A stretch of DNA of 64,000 nucleotides from Pythium myriotylum (lineage: Eukaryota; Oomycota; Peronosporomycetes; Pythiales; Pythiaceae). Location of the stretch: NCBI GenBank assembly GCA_023091665.1, contig JALJCQ010000001.1:3224001-3288000 (forward strand), written 5' to 3'. The notes below the pieces were generated by a model that worked only from the letters and a program-made list of their open reading frames with translations, did not search any database and was not told the DNA's origin. Positions 19,307 through 29,337 of this stretch are shown in pieces. Each line of letters starts with the position of its first letter. Position 1 is the stretch's first letter. A program made the position numbers and the translations under genes.

Positions 19307-21022
19307 TCACATTATCACCATGAGATTCGCGGCCAGGTTAAAGAAAAGCATGACGCCGAACGCGACCGCGAGGCCGGTGCTCGCGTACTTGTTGTAGCCT
19401 CCGAAGGCTCGAAGCTGCTGAGCATCCAGCTTCTGTTGTGGCAGTAGTTTGATCGCGAGCAAACAGAAGAAGTTGACCGTGGTGATGATCGCAAATGCCT
19501 TGATCATTTTGTTCCGCGTCTCCTGCGTGTCTTCTTTCACCTCTTCATCCGATGCTTTGAAGCCCATGATGTCAGGGTATTTGGCCGCGAGCGTGAAGTC
19601 AACAAGCCCGACGAGGTACTGGTATGAGATGGCGAGACCGACCGTGACGCCTTCGTGACCGACGTCGGCGATCTCGGCCGCGAGGAGAAGAGTGAAAAGT
19701 AGGAGCCACGCACGTGGGATCTCGGTCACCATAATCAGAAAGCCGTAAAACCACTGGTTTCGGATCACGTTAAAAGTCGTGAAGACAGTGACGACGATAT
19801 ACGCCGAGATGTACAGAATCGAGCCGACGAGCACGAGGTTGCGCCATCCTGTGTTGCGGAAGTACGATCTCCACGCAAGTACACTGAGCATGTTCGTGGC
19901 GAGTCGACAGGCATCGACAATCAGCGCCTTGTTCCGAGTCACACCCGACCACATTTCGACGGTGTCGCGAACGTTCTGGTTGTACTGGCCGATGAAGAGC
20001 AGATGCAGCATGATGAAGAAGAGTGTTCGGTAGACAACGTTGTGGTGGCAAAACTTCCAGAACGTCTTGAGCCGATCGCGCAGTGTCATGGAGTTGCAAG
20101 CAGACGGTTCTTCGTCAAAAAAGAGGAAGAGGATCGGAAGGATAACGAGGCTGACAGCGGCGAGGATGATAGCGGCCTCGCTCATGGAGATCTTTGACTC
20201 GATGTGGTCGTTGGAGTCATGCTCTGTGATCAAATACGCCGTCAACGCCTGGCCTGCAACTCCACCAACGTAGTACACCGCCATGATGCACGCCTGTAAT
20301 CGTCCTCGCGTGTGGATATGCTCGCGCTGAGCATATTCGACGCTCGCCGCGAGCGAAGAGACCCACGAAATCTGGATCCCCAGTGATGTGAGAAGGCTGA
20401 TAATTATGTACGGGATCGCGTACGGATTAGAGTCGTCATGTTCATCGGATCCTGCGCCATCGTAGAAGGAGAGTGGTCTCTTCACCAGTTCGCCACTCTT
20501 GCTGAAAGTGTCGATGATGATGATCACGACAAACATCCCGAGGTTGATGATCCAGCCGAGCATCATGAAGGCCTTCCGTCGATAGCGAAATACTGAGAAC
20601 GAATCCGAGAACAAGCCAATGAAGATGGACAGCGCCGACGGCCACACGAGCGTGTAGTTTGCTGCGTCCACTTGCTGCTTGCTATCTGCTCGGAGATACT
20701 CGGCGAGCAGTCGACCGAATCCGTATGTGAAAAAATACGAGGCAAATCCACAAGCCACCGCGTGAATCGCAAGCCCAATGTGGTGGCGGCTGAAGAGGTA
20801 GATGGGCTCGTGTTCGGGTCGGAGACTTCCGTAGGCGTCATAGTGGAAGAATGTCGAGCCAGCCACAAAGCGAGCAGGCTGCGAACCGGCGCGCGCGTCT
20901 CGCCAGACTGGCGGCAAGTCGCTGGCCGTGGAGGTCGTGCCTCGCGACCGCGGCTGCCGGCCGTACGGCGCGACATTGGGCGACGCATCCGTCTTGAGAT
21001 CCTCGCGGCTCACGAGCTGCAT
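19307..21022 (-). CDS. BT1-family transporter C
   Basis: 571 residues from the first in-frame ATG (MQLVSREDLK); the longer reading starts at TTG. A weak initiator-like GCTCAGTGTCGCTTTC lies about 30 nt upstream. RFVAGSTFFHYDAYGSLRP begins at residue 51. The BT1 loop is SDSFSVFRYRRKAFMMLGW, where the usual Pro-Ile is replaced by Ser-Val. AAEIADVGHEGVTVGLAISY and KLDAQQLRAFGGYNKYAS are present. The luminal loop SGELVKRPLSFYDGAGSDE is nearly shared with K (SGERVKRPLSFYDAAGSSG), so C and K are sister copies although eight other BT1 genes lie between them. Confidence 0.87.
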   Translation of the reverse strand: MQLVSREDLKTDASPNVAPYGRQPRSRGTTSTASDLPPVWRDARAGSQPARFVAGSTFFHYDAYGSLRPEHEPIYLFSRHHIGLAIHAVACGFASYFFTYGFGRLLAEYLRADSKQQVDAANYTLVWPSALSIFIGLFSDSFSVFRYRRKAFMMLGWIINLGMFVVIIIIDTFSKSGELVKRPLSFYDGAGSDEHDDSNPYAIPYIIISLLTSLGIQISWVSSLAASVEYAQREHIHTRGRLQACIMAVYYVGGVAGQALTAYLITEHDSNDHIESKISMSEAAIILAAVSLVILPILFLFFDEEPSACNSMTLRDRLKTFWKFCHHNVVYRTLFFIMLHLLFIGQYNQNVRDTVEMWSGVTRNKALIVDACRLATNMLSVLAWRSYFRNTGWRNLVLVGSILYISAYIVVTVFTTFNVIRNQWFYGFLIMVTEIPRAWLLLFTLLLAAEIADVGHEGVTVGLAISYQYLVGLVDFTLAAKYPDIMGFKASDEEVKEDTQETRNKMIKAFAIITTVNFFCLLAIKLLPQQKLDAQQLRAFGGYNKYASTGLAVAFGVMLFFNLAANLMVIM

Positions 21023-21948
21023 GTCGATCAACGGAGAAAGCGACACTGAGCACGAACGGCCAGTGCAGTTGGCCAATCCCAAGTGAATCTCACTCTGGGT
21101 CTCTTCAAATCTCCACCCAAGGGATGGACCAGTGGCGAGTCCCAGTGGCAACTGGCATCACCCGATGCCTGGACAGTCTCTCTCGACGGCTGGACAGGCT
21201 CCGAGGCGCGATTTACCCAGAAAGCCGTGTCGCCTGCCGAGATCCGCAATTGGGGGGAGGATGATACGGGAGACAACCAATTCTGAGAGGTTGAAATGAC
21301 GGAGGAAACCCACTGACTAGATCCCCAGGGCGGTGGAAGTATTAGTTCTTACGAGGAATGGACGATCTCTGCGCCAAGAGAGTGCGCTCCGACCTGACGC
21401 CAGCCGACAGGTGGCGACTTGCCCTGCAAGTGAATCATTCTGAACCGACTCACTTGACGTTAAACCAGTATACATCGTTGAGAATGCCTTCGTTGTGAAG
21501 TAGATTACTGATTTAATAGTTTCCAGGTGTCCACAGTAACGCCGAGGACATCTTTTGGTTGTGTCCTACTTCAAGGCTCTGTACTGTATTGGTCATGACC
21601 ATTCTGAACTCCGTGGATCTGGCGTCTGAGAATTCGAGGCAACTGATCGAGTCCACCGAAAATCGAAGTGGAAGAGCCTCCTTCCGCCCTCTGCCAAGAG
21701 ATCGGCGACTCGTCCAAATAGAGTAGAGGATCTGGCGACGAACGAAACGCTCGGTTGTGATCTAGTCCCACGGGTTGAAAGCAGCTTGTGTCTTAATCCG
21801 GTTTCAAAGATCGGCCTGCTTGGTAGCTTGATCGGCTAGCAGAAGTGAACTAGTACCTCTTTTTGTTCTGCATGAGCGCCTCCACACATCATAAAAACTG
21901 TTGTACTTTATTACTTATCATCGAGCAAGAAGAGGCATTCGTAGACTG
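21023..21948. other. Intergenic spacer between BT1 genes C and D
   Basis: 926 bp with no recognisable gene. It differs from the spacers beside E and F, so it marks the outer edge of the 2.8-kb repeat. Confidence 0.6.
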
Positions 21949-23706
21949 TTAGTGCGCCATCGCGACGATATTGATCGCAGATGTCGCGCACACGAGGACT
22001 GAGAAGACGATCCCAATGCTGTAACTCGCATACCGGTTGTACCCTCCGAAGGACCGCAGCTGCTGGGCGTCGAGTCGCTGCAGTGGTAGGAGCAGCACGG
22101 TCAGTGCTGCGAGTCCATTGACCGCGATCATGGTGAGAGACCCCATGAAAACTTGATGTCGCGTGTGATCACTGTCGGCCGCGATGTCGGCGTCGGATAC
22201 GTGGAATGCAGTTTTGCCAATCATCGTGGACAGGTTCTGCGCGATGACTGCCACCATGACTCGGACGGATGTTACGAGTCCCGTCGTCACCCCCTCACGT
22301 CCGCTATCTGCGATCTCAGTAGCAAGTAGGACTGTATACAAATGGATCAAAGTATGTGGCGTGTCGAGCGCGGAGCTGCTGATGATGTAGAACCAGTCAT
22401 TGCGGACCACGTCGTACACGACCAAAGCAGTAAAGATGACGTAGCCCACGAATGATAAGATAGTTGAGACCGCGGCGATCCGACGCCACGACCAATTGAC
22501 CATGAACATACTCCAAACGATCAACACGACGCAAACCCCAGTCGCATCCATCGCGTTCGCTGCTGGCTTCTTGGCGTCACTCATAGTTGACCATGCTTGG
22601 ATGGCCATCCTTGAGTTCTCGTTGTAAAGTTCAATCAGGAAAAAGTAGGAGACGAAAAACGCGACGATTCGAATCACGACATTGTGATGACAGAACCGCC
22701 AGAGCTCAGTCACACGACGACGTAGCGACAAGTGCACAGTGACGGCCTTGAACATAGGTTCCTCGAGGCAGAAGATGATGAATGGGACCGGCAACAGGCA
22801 TCCACCAGCGAGCATTGCAGCGGCTGTGCCCAAAGATACCTTGGACTGGATGTGGCCGTTCTCATCCGCGTGACCATTCAACACAAACAAAACCGTTCCG
22901 CCTTGAGATACAGCCGCGGCAAGATAGTAAACGACGAAGTAGGAGGCCTGGAGTCTTCCACGTTCATTCAGAGGCTCGCGCTGCGCGAACTCGACCGTGA
23001 GCGTGAGTGATGTGATAACCATGACCTCCAAGGCCAACATAGCAAACAGCGTAAGCACGAGAAGTAGATCGCCGTACTTCTGGACCTTGGGAAGAATCTC
23101 TTCCTCAGCCTCGTGATGAGACACTTGCTTGTAATTGAGCAGAGTCCAACTTGATGTTGCCGTAAAGTCGAAGACGGATATTACGGCGAAAATGAACGAG
23201 GCCGTGATCCAGCCGATGACCATGTAAGGCTTGCGACGGTGTTTTCGAATCGGTCGGCAATCAGAGAGAAGACCGATAAAGAGCGCGAATGAACTCGGCC
23301 ATTCAAGCATGTATTGGACGGATGTGACGGCGCTCTCGTCGTCGACGCGTAGATAGTCAACGAGCAGTAGGTGGTAGCACGACTTGGCAAACGTGACGAC
23401 CAATCCTGCGAAACAAGCGCTGACGGCTAGCCCGAGAAACGCCGATTTGAATAGTCTAATGGGCGGCAGGTCCGGGCGTAGACTGCCCAGTGCCTCGTAA
23501 TTGAAGAAGACCTCTCCAGCGACAAAACGTCGACTGGATTGGATCTGAGGTGGGTCACTCGATTGGCGACCAGACGAGCATGCGGCGCCTGGCTGAACGA
23601 CAGCGATGTCCACGGAAGAAGTCTGCGTCTCGGCGAGATGATGCGATTCATCGTAGAGTATGGTGGGTTGGTGCTTGTCGAACGGGTTATCTCGTGCCTG
23701 ATGCAT
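21949..23706 (-). CDS. BT1-family transporter D (repeat copy 1)
   Basis: 585 residues from ATG 23706, placed by the initiator at 23718-23735. The tail motif PTILYDE (14-20) is shared with E, F, I, J and L. RRFVAGEVFFNYEALGSLRP (59-78) precedes helix 1. The BT1 loop is SDCRPIRKHRRKPYMVIGW, followed by ATEIADSGREGVTTGLVTSV and RLDAQQLRSFGGYNRYAS. The last residues are AINIVAMAH, and the 3' end differs from E and F at 21964, 21987 and 22000. Similarity to E and F stops essentially at the stop codon. Its body is otherwise identical to E, and to F from the RRFVAG motif onward. Confidence 0.9.
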   Translation of the reverse strand: MHQARDNPFDKHQPTILYDESHHLAETQTSSVDIAVVQPGAACSSGRQSSDPPQIQSSRRFVAGEVFFNYEALGSLRPDLPPIRLFKSAFLGLAVSACFAGLVVTFAKSCYHLLLVDYLRVDDESAVTSVQYMLEWPSSFALFIGLLSDCRPIRKHRRKPYMVIGWITASFIFAVISVFDFTATSSWTLLNYKQVSHHEAEEEILPKVQKYGDLLLVLTLFAMLALEVMVITSLTLTVEFAQREPLNERGRLQASYFVVYYLAAAVSQGGTVLFVLNGHADENGHIQSKVSLGTAAAMLAGGCLLPVPFIIFCLEEPMFKAVTVHLSLRRRVTELWRFCHHNVVIRIVAFFVSYFFLIELYNENSRMAIQAWSTMSDAKKPAANAMDATGVCVVLIVWSMFMVNWSWRRIAAVSTILSFVGYVIFTALVVYDVVRNDWFYIISSSALDTPHTLIHLYTVLLATEIADSGREGVTTGLVTSVRVMVAVIAQNLSTMIGKTAFHVSDADIAADSDHTRHQVFMGSLTMIAVNGLAALTVLLLPLQRLDAQQLRSFGGYNRYASYSIGIVFSVLVCATSAINIVAMAH

Positions 23707-23717
23707 AGTCTTAGCGA

Positions 23718-23735
23718 GAAATTTGGGGAGTGAGC
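23718..23735 (-). promoter_or_regulatory. Oomycete initiator core promoter of BT1 gene D
   Basis: Minus-strand GCTCACTCCCCAAATTTC is a near-perfect match to the oomycete initiator plus flanking element (GCTCAYTYYNCAWWTT). It lies about 27 nt before the ATG and within a longer open frame, so it decides the start codon. Confidence 0.75.
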
Positions 23736-24749
23736 AGGGGTCGTCATGCTCGAATGATAGGGAGGAGTTCTGAGGACAGCCATCTTGACCTTGTGCTGGA
23801 CTTACCAGTTTTCCAGGATACACGAGTTACAATAGGGTGAAGCTGCCCGAACATGTGGGTCGGTGTGTGCTGATGGCTCAAGCATGAGTTGTAGCCGCGA
23901 AATTCTCGCTGGAGGTATTGAAGCTGTCCAGAACGCGTGAAGCCGACACCAGAGAAGTAACGGCGTATGGAGAAGGTAAGGACACGCCAACCCAGTTTAT
24001 TTGGACAGAGAACTCCCATCTCGTTGGACCGATGAAAGTGGCATGGTACGCAACGGTGCTGCACGTTCTCGCCCATGCAGTCAGCTCTCGCCACGACACG
24101 AGAAACGAGAGGTAACCTATCGGGAGCACACGGTTCGATGTGCGTGGAGTTTTCGGCTGATCAAACTGCTGAGCAGGGCGTAAGTTCATGTTTCGAGCGC
24201 TTCAGCAGCGATGAGTTCCCATACGGGCGTGCTCGCGAGTCGGCCTGTTTTTCGTACTGTGCGAGGAGTTACTGGCGACCGTGAGCCTTACAGGGGTCTT
24301 ACGAAGCGTTTGTCTGCGATGTGGCCAGATAAAACAGTCTCCACTGAGACCTTTGATTAATATTGACAACTCTTCAGTTGTTTTGCTCTCGACAAATTCA
24401 GGCCCAAAATAATTATTGAAGTCAGCATAGGCCAAAACATATACGGAGTATGTTTGAGACGAACGCACGTCTCCTCATTTCATACTCTTCACGAGCTATC
24501 CATGGCGTTGCAGTAAGATTGACCTCATGAGGTTTATTGAGAGAATCTCCGCCCTGAAAAGACGGATAATGGAGAATTCTCGTCAACCAGTAGAATGTCT
24601 GCTGATCATGGCCTTCGCTGTCGACCGTGGATCGCTTGGTCGGGTTTTCTCCACAAATCAAGCTGTGCAAACTGGTATGCCCGACCAATGGTACTATTTC
24701 GTTAACAGCGACAACCTGAAACCCAAGCATATAAACAAAGAAACGACGT
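23736..24749. other. Spacer D/E (duplicated)
   Basis: It serves as upstream region of D and downstream region of E. It is identical to 26537-27550. A slightly AT-rich part lies at 24350-24440. The small frames in it show no recognisable protein. Confidence 0.6.
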
Positions 24750-26507
24750 CTACGACGCCATCGCAACGATATTGATCGCAGATGTCGTGCACACGAGGAC
24801 CGAGAAGACGATCCCAATGCTGTAACTCGCATACCGGTTGTACCCTCCGAAGGACCGCAGCTGCTGGGCGTCGAGTCGCTGCAGTGGTAGGAGCAGCACG
24901 GTCAGTGCTGCGAGTCCATTGACCGCGATCATGGTGAGAGACCCCATGAAAACTTGATGTCGCGTGTGATCACTGTCGGCCGCGATGTCGGCGTCGGATA
25001 CGTGGAATGCAGTTTTGCCAATCATCGTGGACAGGTTCTGCGCGATGACTGCCACCATGACTCGGACGGATGTTACGAGTCCCGTCGTCACCCCCTCACG
25101 TCCGCTATCTGCGATCTCAGTAGCAAGTAGGACTGTATACAAATGGATCAAAGTATGTGGCGTGTCGAGCGCGGAGCTGCTGATGATGTAGAACCAGTCA
25201 TTGCGGACCACGTCGTACACGACCAAAGCAGTAAAGATGACGTAGCCCACGAATGATAAGATAGTTGAGACCGCGGCGATCCGACGCCACGACCAATTGA
25301 CCATGAACATACTCCAAACGATCAACACGACGCAAACCCCAGTCGCATCCATCGCGTTCGCTGCTGGCTTCTTGGCGTCACTCATAGTTGACCATGCTTG
25401 GATGGCCATCCTTGAGTTCTCGTTGTAAAGTTCAATCAGGAAAAAGTAGGAGACGAAAAACGCGACGATTCGAATCACGACATTGTGATGACAGAACCGC
25501 CAGAGCTCAGTCACACGACGACGTAGCGACAAGTGCACAGTGACGGCCTTGAACATAGGTTCCTCGAGGCAGAAGATGATGAATGGGACCGGCAACAGGC
25601 ATCCACCAGCGAGCATTGCAGCGGCTGTGCCCAAAGATACCTTGGACTGGATGTGGCCGTTCTCATCCGCGTGACCATTCAACACAAACAAAACCGTTCC
25701 GCCTTGAGATACAGCCGCGGCAAGATAGTAAACGACGAAGTAGGAGGCCTGGAGTCTTCCACGTTCATTCAGAGGCTCGCGCTGCGCGAACTCGACCGTG
25801 AGCGTGAGTGATGTGATAACCATGACCTCCAAGGCCAACATAGCAAACAGCGTAAGCACGAGAAGTAGATCGCCGTACTTCTGGACCTTGGGAAGAATCT
25901 CTTCCTCAGCCTCGTGATGAGACACTTGCTTGTAATTGAGCAGAGTCCAACTTGATGTTGCCGTAAAGTCGAAGACGGATATTACGGCGAAAATGAACGA
26001 GGCCGTGATCCAGCCGATGACCATGTAAGGCTTGCGACGGTGTTTTCGAATCGGTCGGCAATCAGAGAGAAGACCGATAAAGAGCGCGAATGAACTCGGC
26101 CATTCAAGCATGTATTGGACGGATGTGACGGCGCTCTCGTCGTCGACGCGTAGATAGTCAACGAGCAGTAGGTGGTAGCACGACTTGGCAAACGTGACGA
26201 CCAATCCTGCGAAACAAGCGCTGACGGCTAGCCCGAGAAACGCCGATTTGAATAGTCTAATGGGCGGCAGGTCCGGGCGTAGACTGCCCAGTGCCTCGTA
26301 ATTGAAGAAGACCTCTCCAGCGACAAAACGTCGACTGGATTGGATCTGAGGTGGGTCACTCGATTGGCGACCAGACGAGCATGCGGCGCCTGGCTGAACG
26401 ACAGCGATGTCCACGGAAGAAGTCTGCGTCTCGGCGAGATGATGCGATTCATCGTAGAGTATGGTGGGTTGGTGCTTGTCGAACGGGTTATCTCGTGCCT
26501 GATGCAT
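24750..26507 (-). CDS. BT1-family transporter E (repeat copy 2, D/F chimera)
   Basis: 585 residues from ATG 26507. Residues 1-58 and the promoter are identical to D. The C-terminus (TTSAINIVAMAS) and the TAG stop context are identical to F. The middle is common to all three. This is the expected product of unequal crossing-over between D and F: 5' part from D, 3' part from F, bounded on both sides by identical spacers. The BT1 loop, EIADSGREGVTTGL and RLDAQQLRSFGGYN motifs are as in D. The reading frame is fully open. Confidence 0.9.
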   Translation of the reverse strand: MHQARDNPFDKHQPTILYDESHHLAETQTSSVDIAVVQPGAACSSGRQSSDPPQIQSSRRFVAGEVFFNYEALGSLRPDLPPIRLFKSAFLGLAVSACFAGLVVTFAKSCYHLLLVDYLRVDDESAVTSVQYMLEWPSSFALFIGLLSDCRPIRKHRRKPYMVIGWITASFIFAVISVFDFTATSSWTLLNYKQVSHHEAEEEILPKVQKYGDLLLVLTLFAMLALEVMVITSLTLTVEFAQREPLNERGRLQASYFVVYYLAAAVSQGGTVLFVLNGHADENGHIQSKVSLGTAAAMLAGGCLLPVPFIIFCLEEPMFKAVTVHLSLRRRVTELWRFCHHNVVIRIVAFFVSYFFLIELYNENSRMAIQAWSTMSDAKKPAANAMDATGVCVVLIVWSMFMVNWSWRRIAAVSTILSFVGYVIFTALVVYDVVRNDWFYIISSSALDTPHTLIHLYTVLLATEIADSGREGVTTGLVTSVRVMVAVIAQNLSTMIGKTAFHVSDADIAADSDHTRHQVFMGSLTMIAVNGLAALTVLLLPLQRLDAQQLRSFGGYNRYASYSIGIVFSVLVCTTSAINIVAMAS

Positions 26508-26518
26508 AGTCTTAGCGA

Positions 26519-26536
26519 GAAATTTGGGGAGTGAGC
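26519..26536 (-). promoter_or_regulatory. Oomycete initiator core promoter of BT1 gene E
   Basis: Identical copy of the D promoter core, 2,801 bp away; it would start transcription about 27 nt before ATG 26507. Confidence 0.75.
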
Positions 26537-27550
26537 AGGGGTCGTCATGCTCGAATGATAGGGAGGAGTTCTGAGGACAGCCATCTTGACCTTGTGCTGG
26601 ACTTACCAGTTTTCCAGGATACACGAGTTACAATAGGGTGAAGCTGCCCGAACATGTGGGTCGGTGTGTGCTGATGGCTCAAGCATGAGTTGTAGCCGCG
26701 AAATTCTCGCTGGAGGTATTGAAGCTGTCCAGAACGCGTGAAGCCGACACCAGAGAAGTAACGGCGTATGGAGAAGGTAAGGACACGCCAACCCAGTTTA
26801 TTTGGACAGAGAACTCCCATCTCGTTGGACCGATGAAAGTGGCATGGTACGCAACGGTGCTGCACGTTCTCGCCCATGCAGTCAGCTCTCGCCACGACAC
26901 GAGAAACGAGAGGTAACCTATCGGGAGCACACGGTTCGATGTGCGTGGAGTTTTCGGCTGATCAAACTGCTGAGCAGGGCGTAAGTTCATGTTTCGAGCG
27001 CTTCAGCAGCGATGAGTTCCCATACGGGCGTGCTCGCGAGTCGGCCTGTTTTTCGTACTGTGCGAGGAGTTACTGGCGACCGTGAGCCTTACAGGGGTCT
27101 TACGAAGCGTTTGTCTGCGATGTGGCCAGATAAAACAGTCTCCACTGAGACCTTTGATTAATATTGACAACTCTTCAGTTGTTTTGCTCTCGACAAATTC
27201 AGGCCCAAAATAATTATTGAAGTCAGCATAGGCCAAAACATATACGGAGTATGTTTGAGACGAACGCACGTCTCCTCATTTCATACTCTTCACGAGCTAT
27301 CCATGGCGTTGCAGTAAGATTGACCTCATGAGGTTTATTGAGAGAATCTCCGCCCTGAAAAGACGGATAATGGAGAATTCTCGTCAACCAGTAGAATGTC
27401 TGCTGATCATGGCCTTCGCTGTCGACCGTGGATCGCTTGGTCGGGTTTTCTCCACAAATCAAGCTGTGCAAACTGGTATGCCCGACCAATGGTACTATTT
27501 CGTTAACAGCGACAACCTGAAACCCAAGCATATAAACAAAGAAACGACGT
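26537..27550. other. Spacer E/F (duplicated)
   Basis: Second copy of the spacer at 23736-24749, upstream of E and downstream of F. No gene recognised. Confidence 0.6.
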
Positions 27551-29305
27551 CTACGACGCCATCGCAACGATATTGATCGCAGATGTCGTGCACACGAGGA
27601 CCGAGAAGACGATCCCAATGCTGTAACTCGCATACCGGTTGTACCCTCCGAAGGACCGCAGCTGCTGGGCGTCGAGTCGCTGCAGTGGTAGGAGCAGCAC
27701 GGTCAGTGCTGCGAGTCCATTGACCGCGATCATGGTGAGAGACCCCATGAAAACTTGATGTCGCGTGTGATCACTGTCGGCCGCGATGTCGGCGTCGGAT
27801 ACGTGGAATGCAGTTTTGCCAATCATCGTGGACAGGTTCTGCGCGATGACTGCCACCATGACTCGGACGGATGTTACGAGTCCCGTCGTCACCCCCTCAC
27901 GTCCGCTATCTGCGATCTCAGTAGCAAGTAGGACTGTATACAAATGGATCAAAGTATGTGGCGTGTCGAGCGCGGAGCTGCTGATGATGTAGAACCAGTC
28001 ATTGCGGACCACGTCGTACACGACCAAAGCAGTAAAGATGACGTAGCCCACGAATGATAAGATAGTTGAGACCGCGGCGATCCGACGCCACGACCAATTG
28101 ACCATGAACATACTCCAAACGATCAACACGACGCAAACCCCAGTCGCATCCATCGCGTTCGCTGCTGGCTTCTTGGCGTCACTCATAGTTGACCATGCTT
28201 GGATGGCCATCCTTGAGTTCTCGTTGTAAAGTTCAATCAGGAAAAAGTAGGAGACGAAAAACGCGACGATTCGAATCACGACATTGTGATGACAGAACCG
28301 CCAGAGCTCAGTCACACGACGACGTAGCGACAAGTGCACAGTGACGGCCTTGAACATAGGTTCCTCGAGGCAGAAGATGATGAATGGGACCGGCAACAGG
28401 CATCCACCAGCGAGCATTGCAGCGGCTGTGCCCAAAGATACCTTGGACTGGATGTGGCCGTTCTCATCCGCGTGACCATTCAACACAAACAAAACCGTTC
28501 CGCCTTGAGATACAGCCGCGGCAAGATAGTAAACGACGAAGTAGGAGGCCTGGAGTCTTCCACGTTCATTCAGAGGCTCGCGCTGCGCGAACTCGACCGT
28601 GAGCGTGAGTGATGTGATAACCATGACCTCCAAGGCCAACATAGCAAACAGCGTAAGCACGAGAAGTAGATCGCCGTACTTCTGGACCTTGGGAAGAATC
28701 TCTTCCTCAGCCTCGTGATGAGACACTTGCTTGTAATTGAGCAGAGTCCAACTTGATGTTGCCGTAAAGTCGAAGACGGATATTACGGCGAAAATGAACG
28801 AGGCCGTGATCCAGCCGATGACCATGTAAGGCTTGCGACGGTGTTTTCGAATCGGTCGGCAATCAGAGAGAAGACCGATAAAGAGCGCGAATGAACTCGG
28901 CCATTCAAGCATGTATTGGACGGATGTGACGGCGCTCTCGTCGTCGACGCGTAGATAGTCAACGAGCAGTAGGTGGTAGCACGACTTGGCAAACGTGACG
29001 ACCAATCCTGCGAAACAAGCGCTGACGGCTAGCCCGAGAAACGCCGATTTGAATAGTCTAATGGGCGGCAGGTCCGGGCGTAGACTGCCCAGTGCCTCGT
29101 AATTGAAGAAGACCTCTCCAGCGACGAAGCGCCGACCTATTCGCATCTGGGGAGCGGTGGGTTGACTACCACACGAGCTCAGCGCGCGTGGCTCCACGAT
29201 GCCGACGCTTATTGGGATATTATGAGGCTCTGGGAATTGCTGCGGCTCTTCATAGAGAATCGTTGGTTGGTGTCCGGCGATCCGGTCATCTCTTGCCGTG
29301 TTCAT
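27551..29305 (-). CDS. BT1-family transporter F (repeat copy 3, distinct 5' end)
   Basis: 584 residues from ATG 29305, about 30 nt after an initiator-like motif at 29320-29337. From RRFVAGE (residue 58) onward it is identical to E. Residues 1-57 (MNTARDDRIAGHQPTILYEE start) and the upstream DNA differ strongly from D and E while keeping the ILYxE motif. The change is abrupt at about 29124, in the codons for the RRFVAG signature. The body was therefore homogenised while promoter and cytosolic tail stayed different, so regulation may differ between F and D/E. Confidence 0.9.
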   Translation of the reverse strand: MNTARDDRIAGHQPTILYEEPQQFPEPHNIPISVGIVEPRALSSCGSQPTAPQMRIGRRFVAGEVFFNYEALGSLRPDLPPIRLFKSAFLGLAVSACFAGLVVTFAKSCYHLLLVDYLRVDDESAVTSVQYMLEWPSSFALFIGLLSDCRPIRKHRRKPYMVIGWITASFIFAVISVFDFTATSSWTLLNYKQVSHHEAEEEILPKVQKYGDLLLVLTLFAMLALEVMVITSLTLTVEFAQREPLNERGRLQASYFVVYYLAAAVSQGGTVLFVLNGHADENGHIQSKVSLGTAAAMLAGGCLLPVPFIIFCLEEPMFKAVTVHLSLRRRVTELWRFCHHNVVIRIVAFFVSYFFLIELYNENSRMAIQAWSTMSDAKKPAANAMDATGVCVVLIVWSMFMVNWSWRRIAAVSTILSFVGYVIFTALVVYDVVRNDWFYIISSSALDTPHTLIHLYTVLLATEIADSGREGVTTGLVTSVRVMVAVIAQNLSTMIGKTAFHVSDADIAADSDHTRHQVFMGSLTMIAVNGLAALTVLLLPLQRLDAQQLRSFGGYNRYASYSIGIVFSVLVCTTSAINIVAMAS

Positions 29306-29319
29306 GGCCCCTTTAGCGA

Positions 29320-29337
29320 GTAACTTAGGAACTGAGC
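29320..29337 (-). promoter_or_regulatory. Initiator-like core promoter of BT1 gene F
   Basis: Minus-strand GCTCAGTTCCTAAGTTAC is a diverged version of the D/E initiator at the same position relative to the ATG. Confidence 0.5.

Larger units (their letters stand above)
21955..29124. repeat. 2,801-bp direct tandem repeat carrying BT1 genes D, E and F
   Basis: Copy 1 is about 21955-24749, copy 2 is 24750-27550, and partial copy 3 is 27551 to about 29124. The offset is exactly 2,801 bp. By eye copies 1 and 2 are identical apart from three base differences at the 3' end of D (21964/24765, 21987/24788, 22000/24801). Copies 2 and 3 are identical until about 29124, where F acquires a different 5' end. 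The unit comprises one transporter gene plus its roughly 0.93-kb spacer. Confidence 0.93.

Noticed and set aside
23707..23823. In-frame 39-codon extension of genes D and E, with a similar extension in F
   Set aside because: It overlaps the initiator core. The apparent protein similarity between D and F here (SLPKFLAK versus SVPKLLAK) is explained by promoter DNA conservation.
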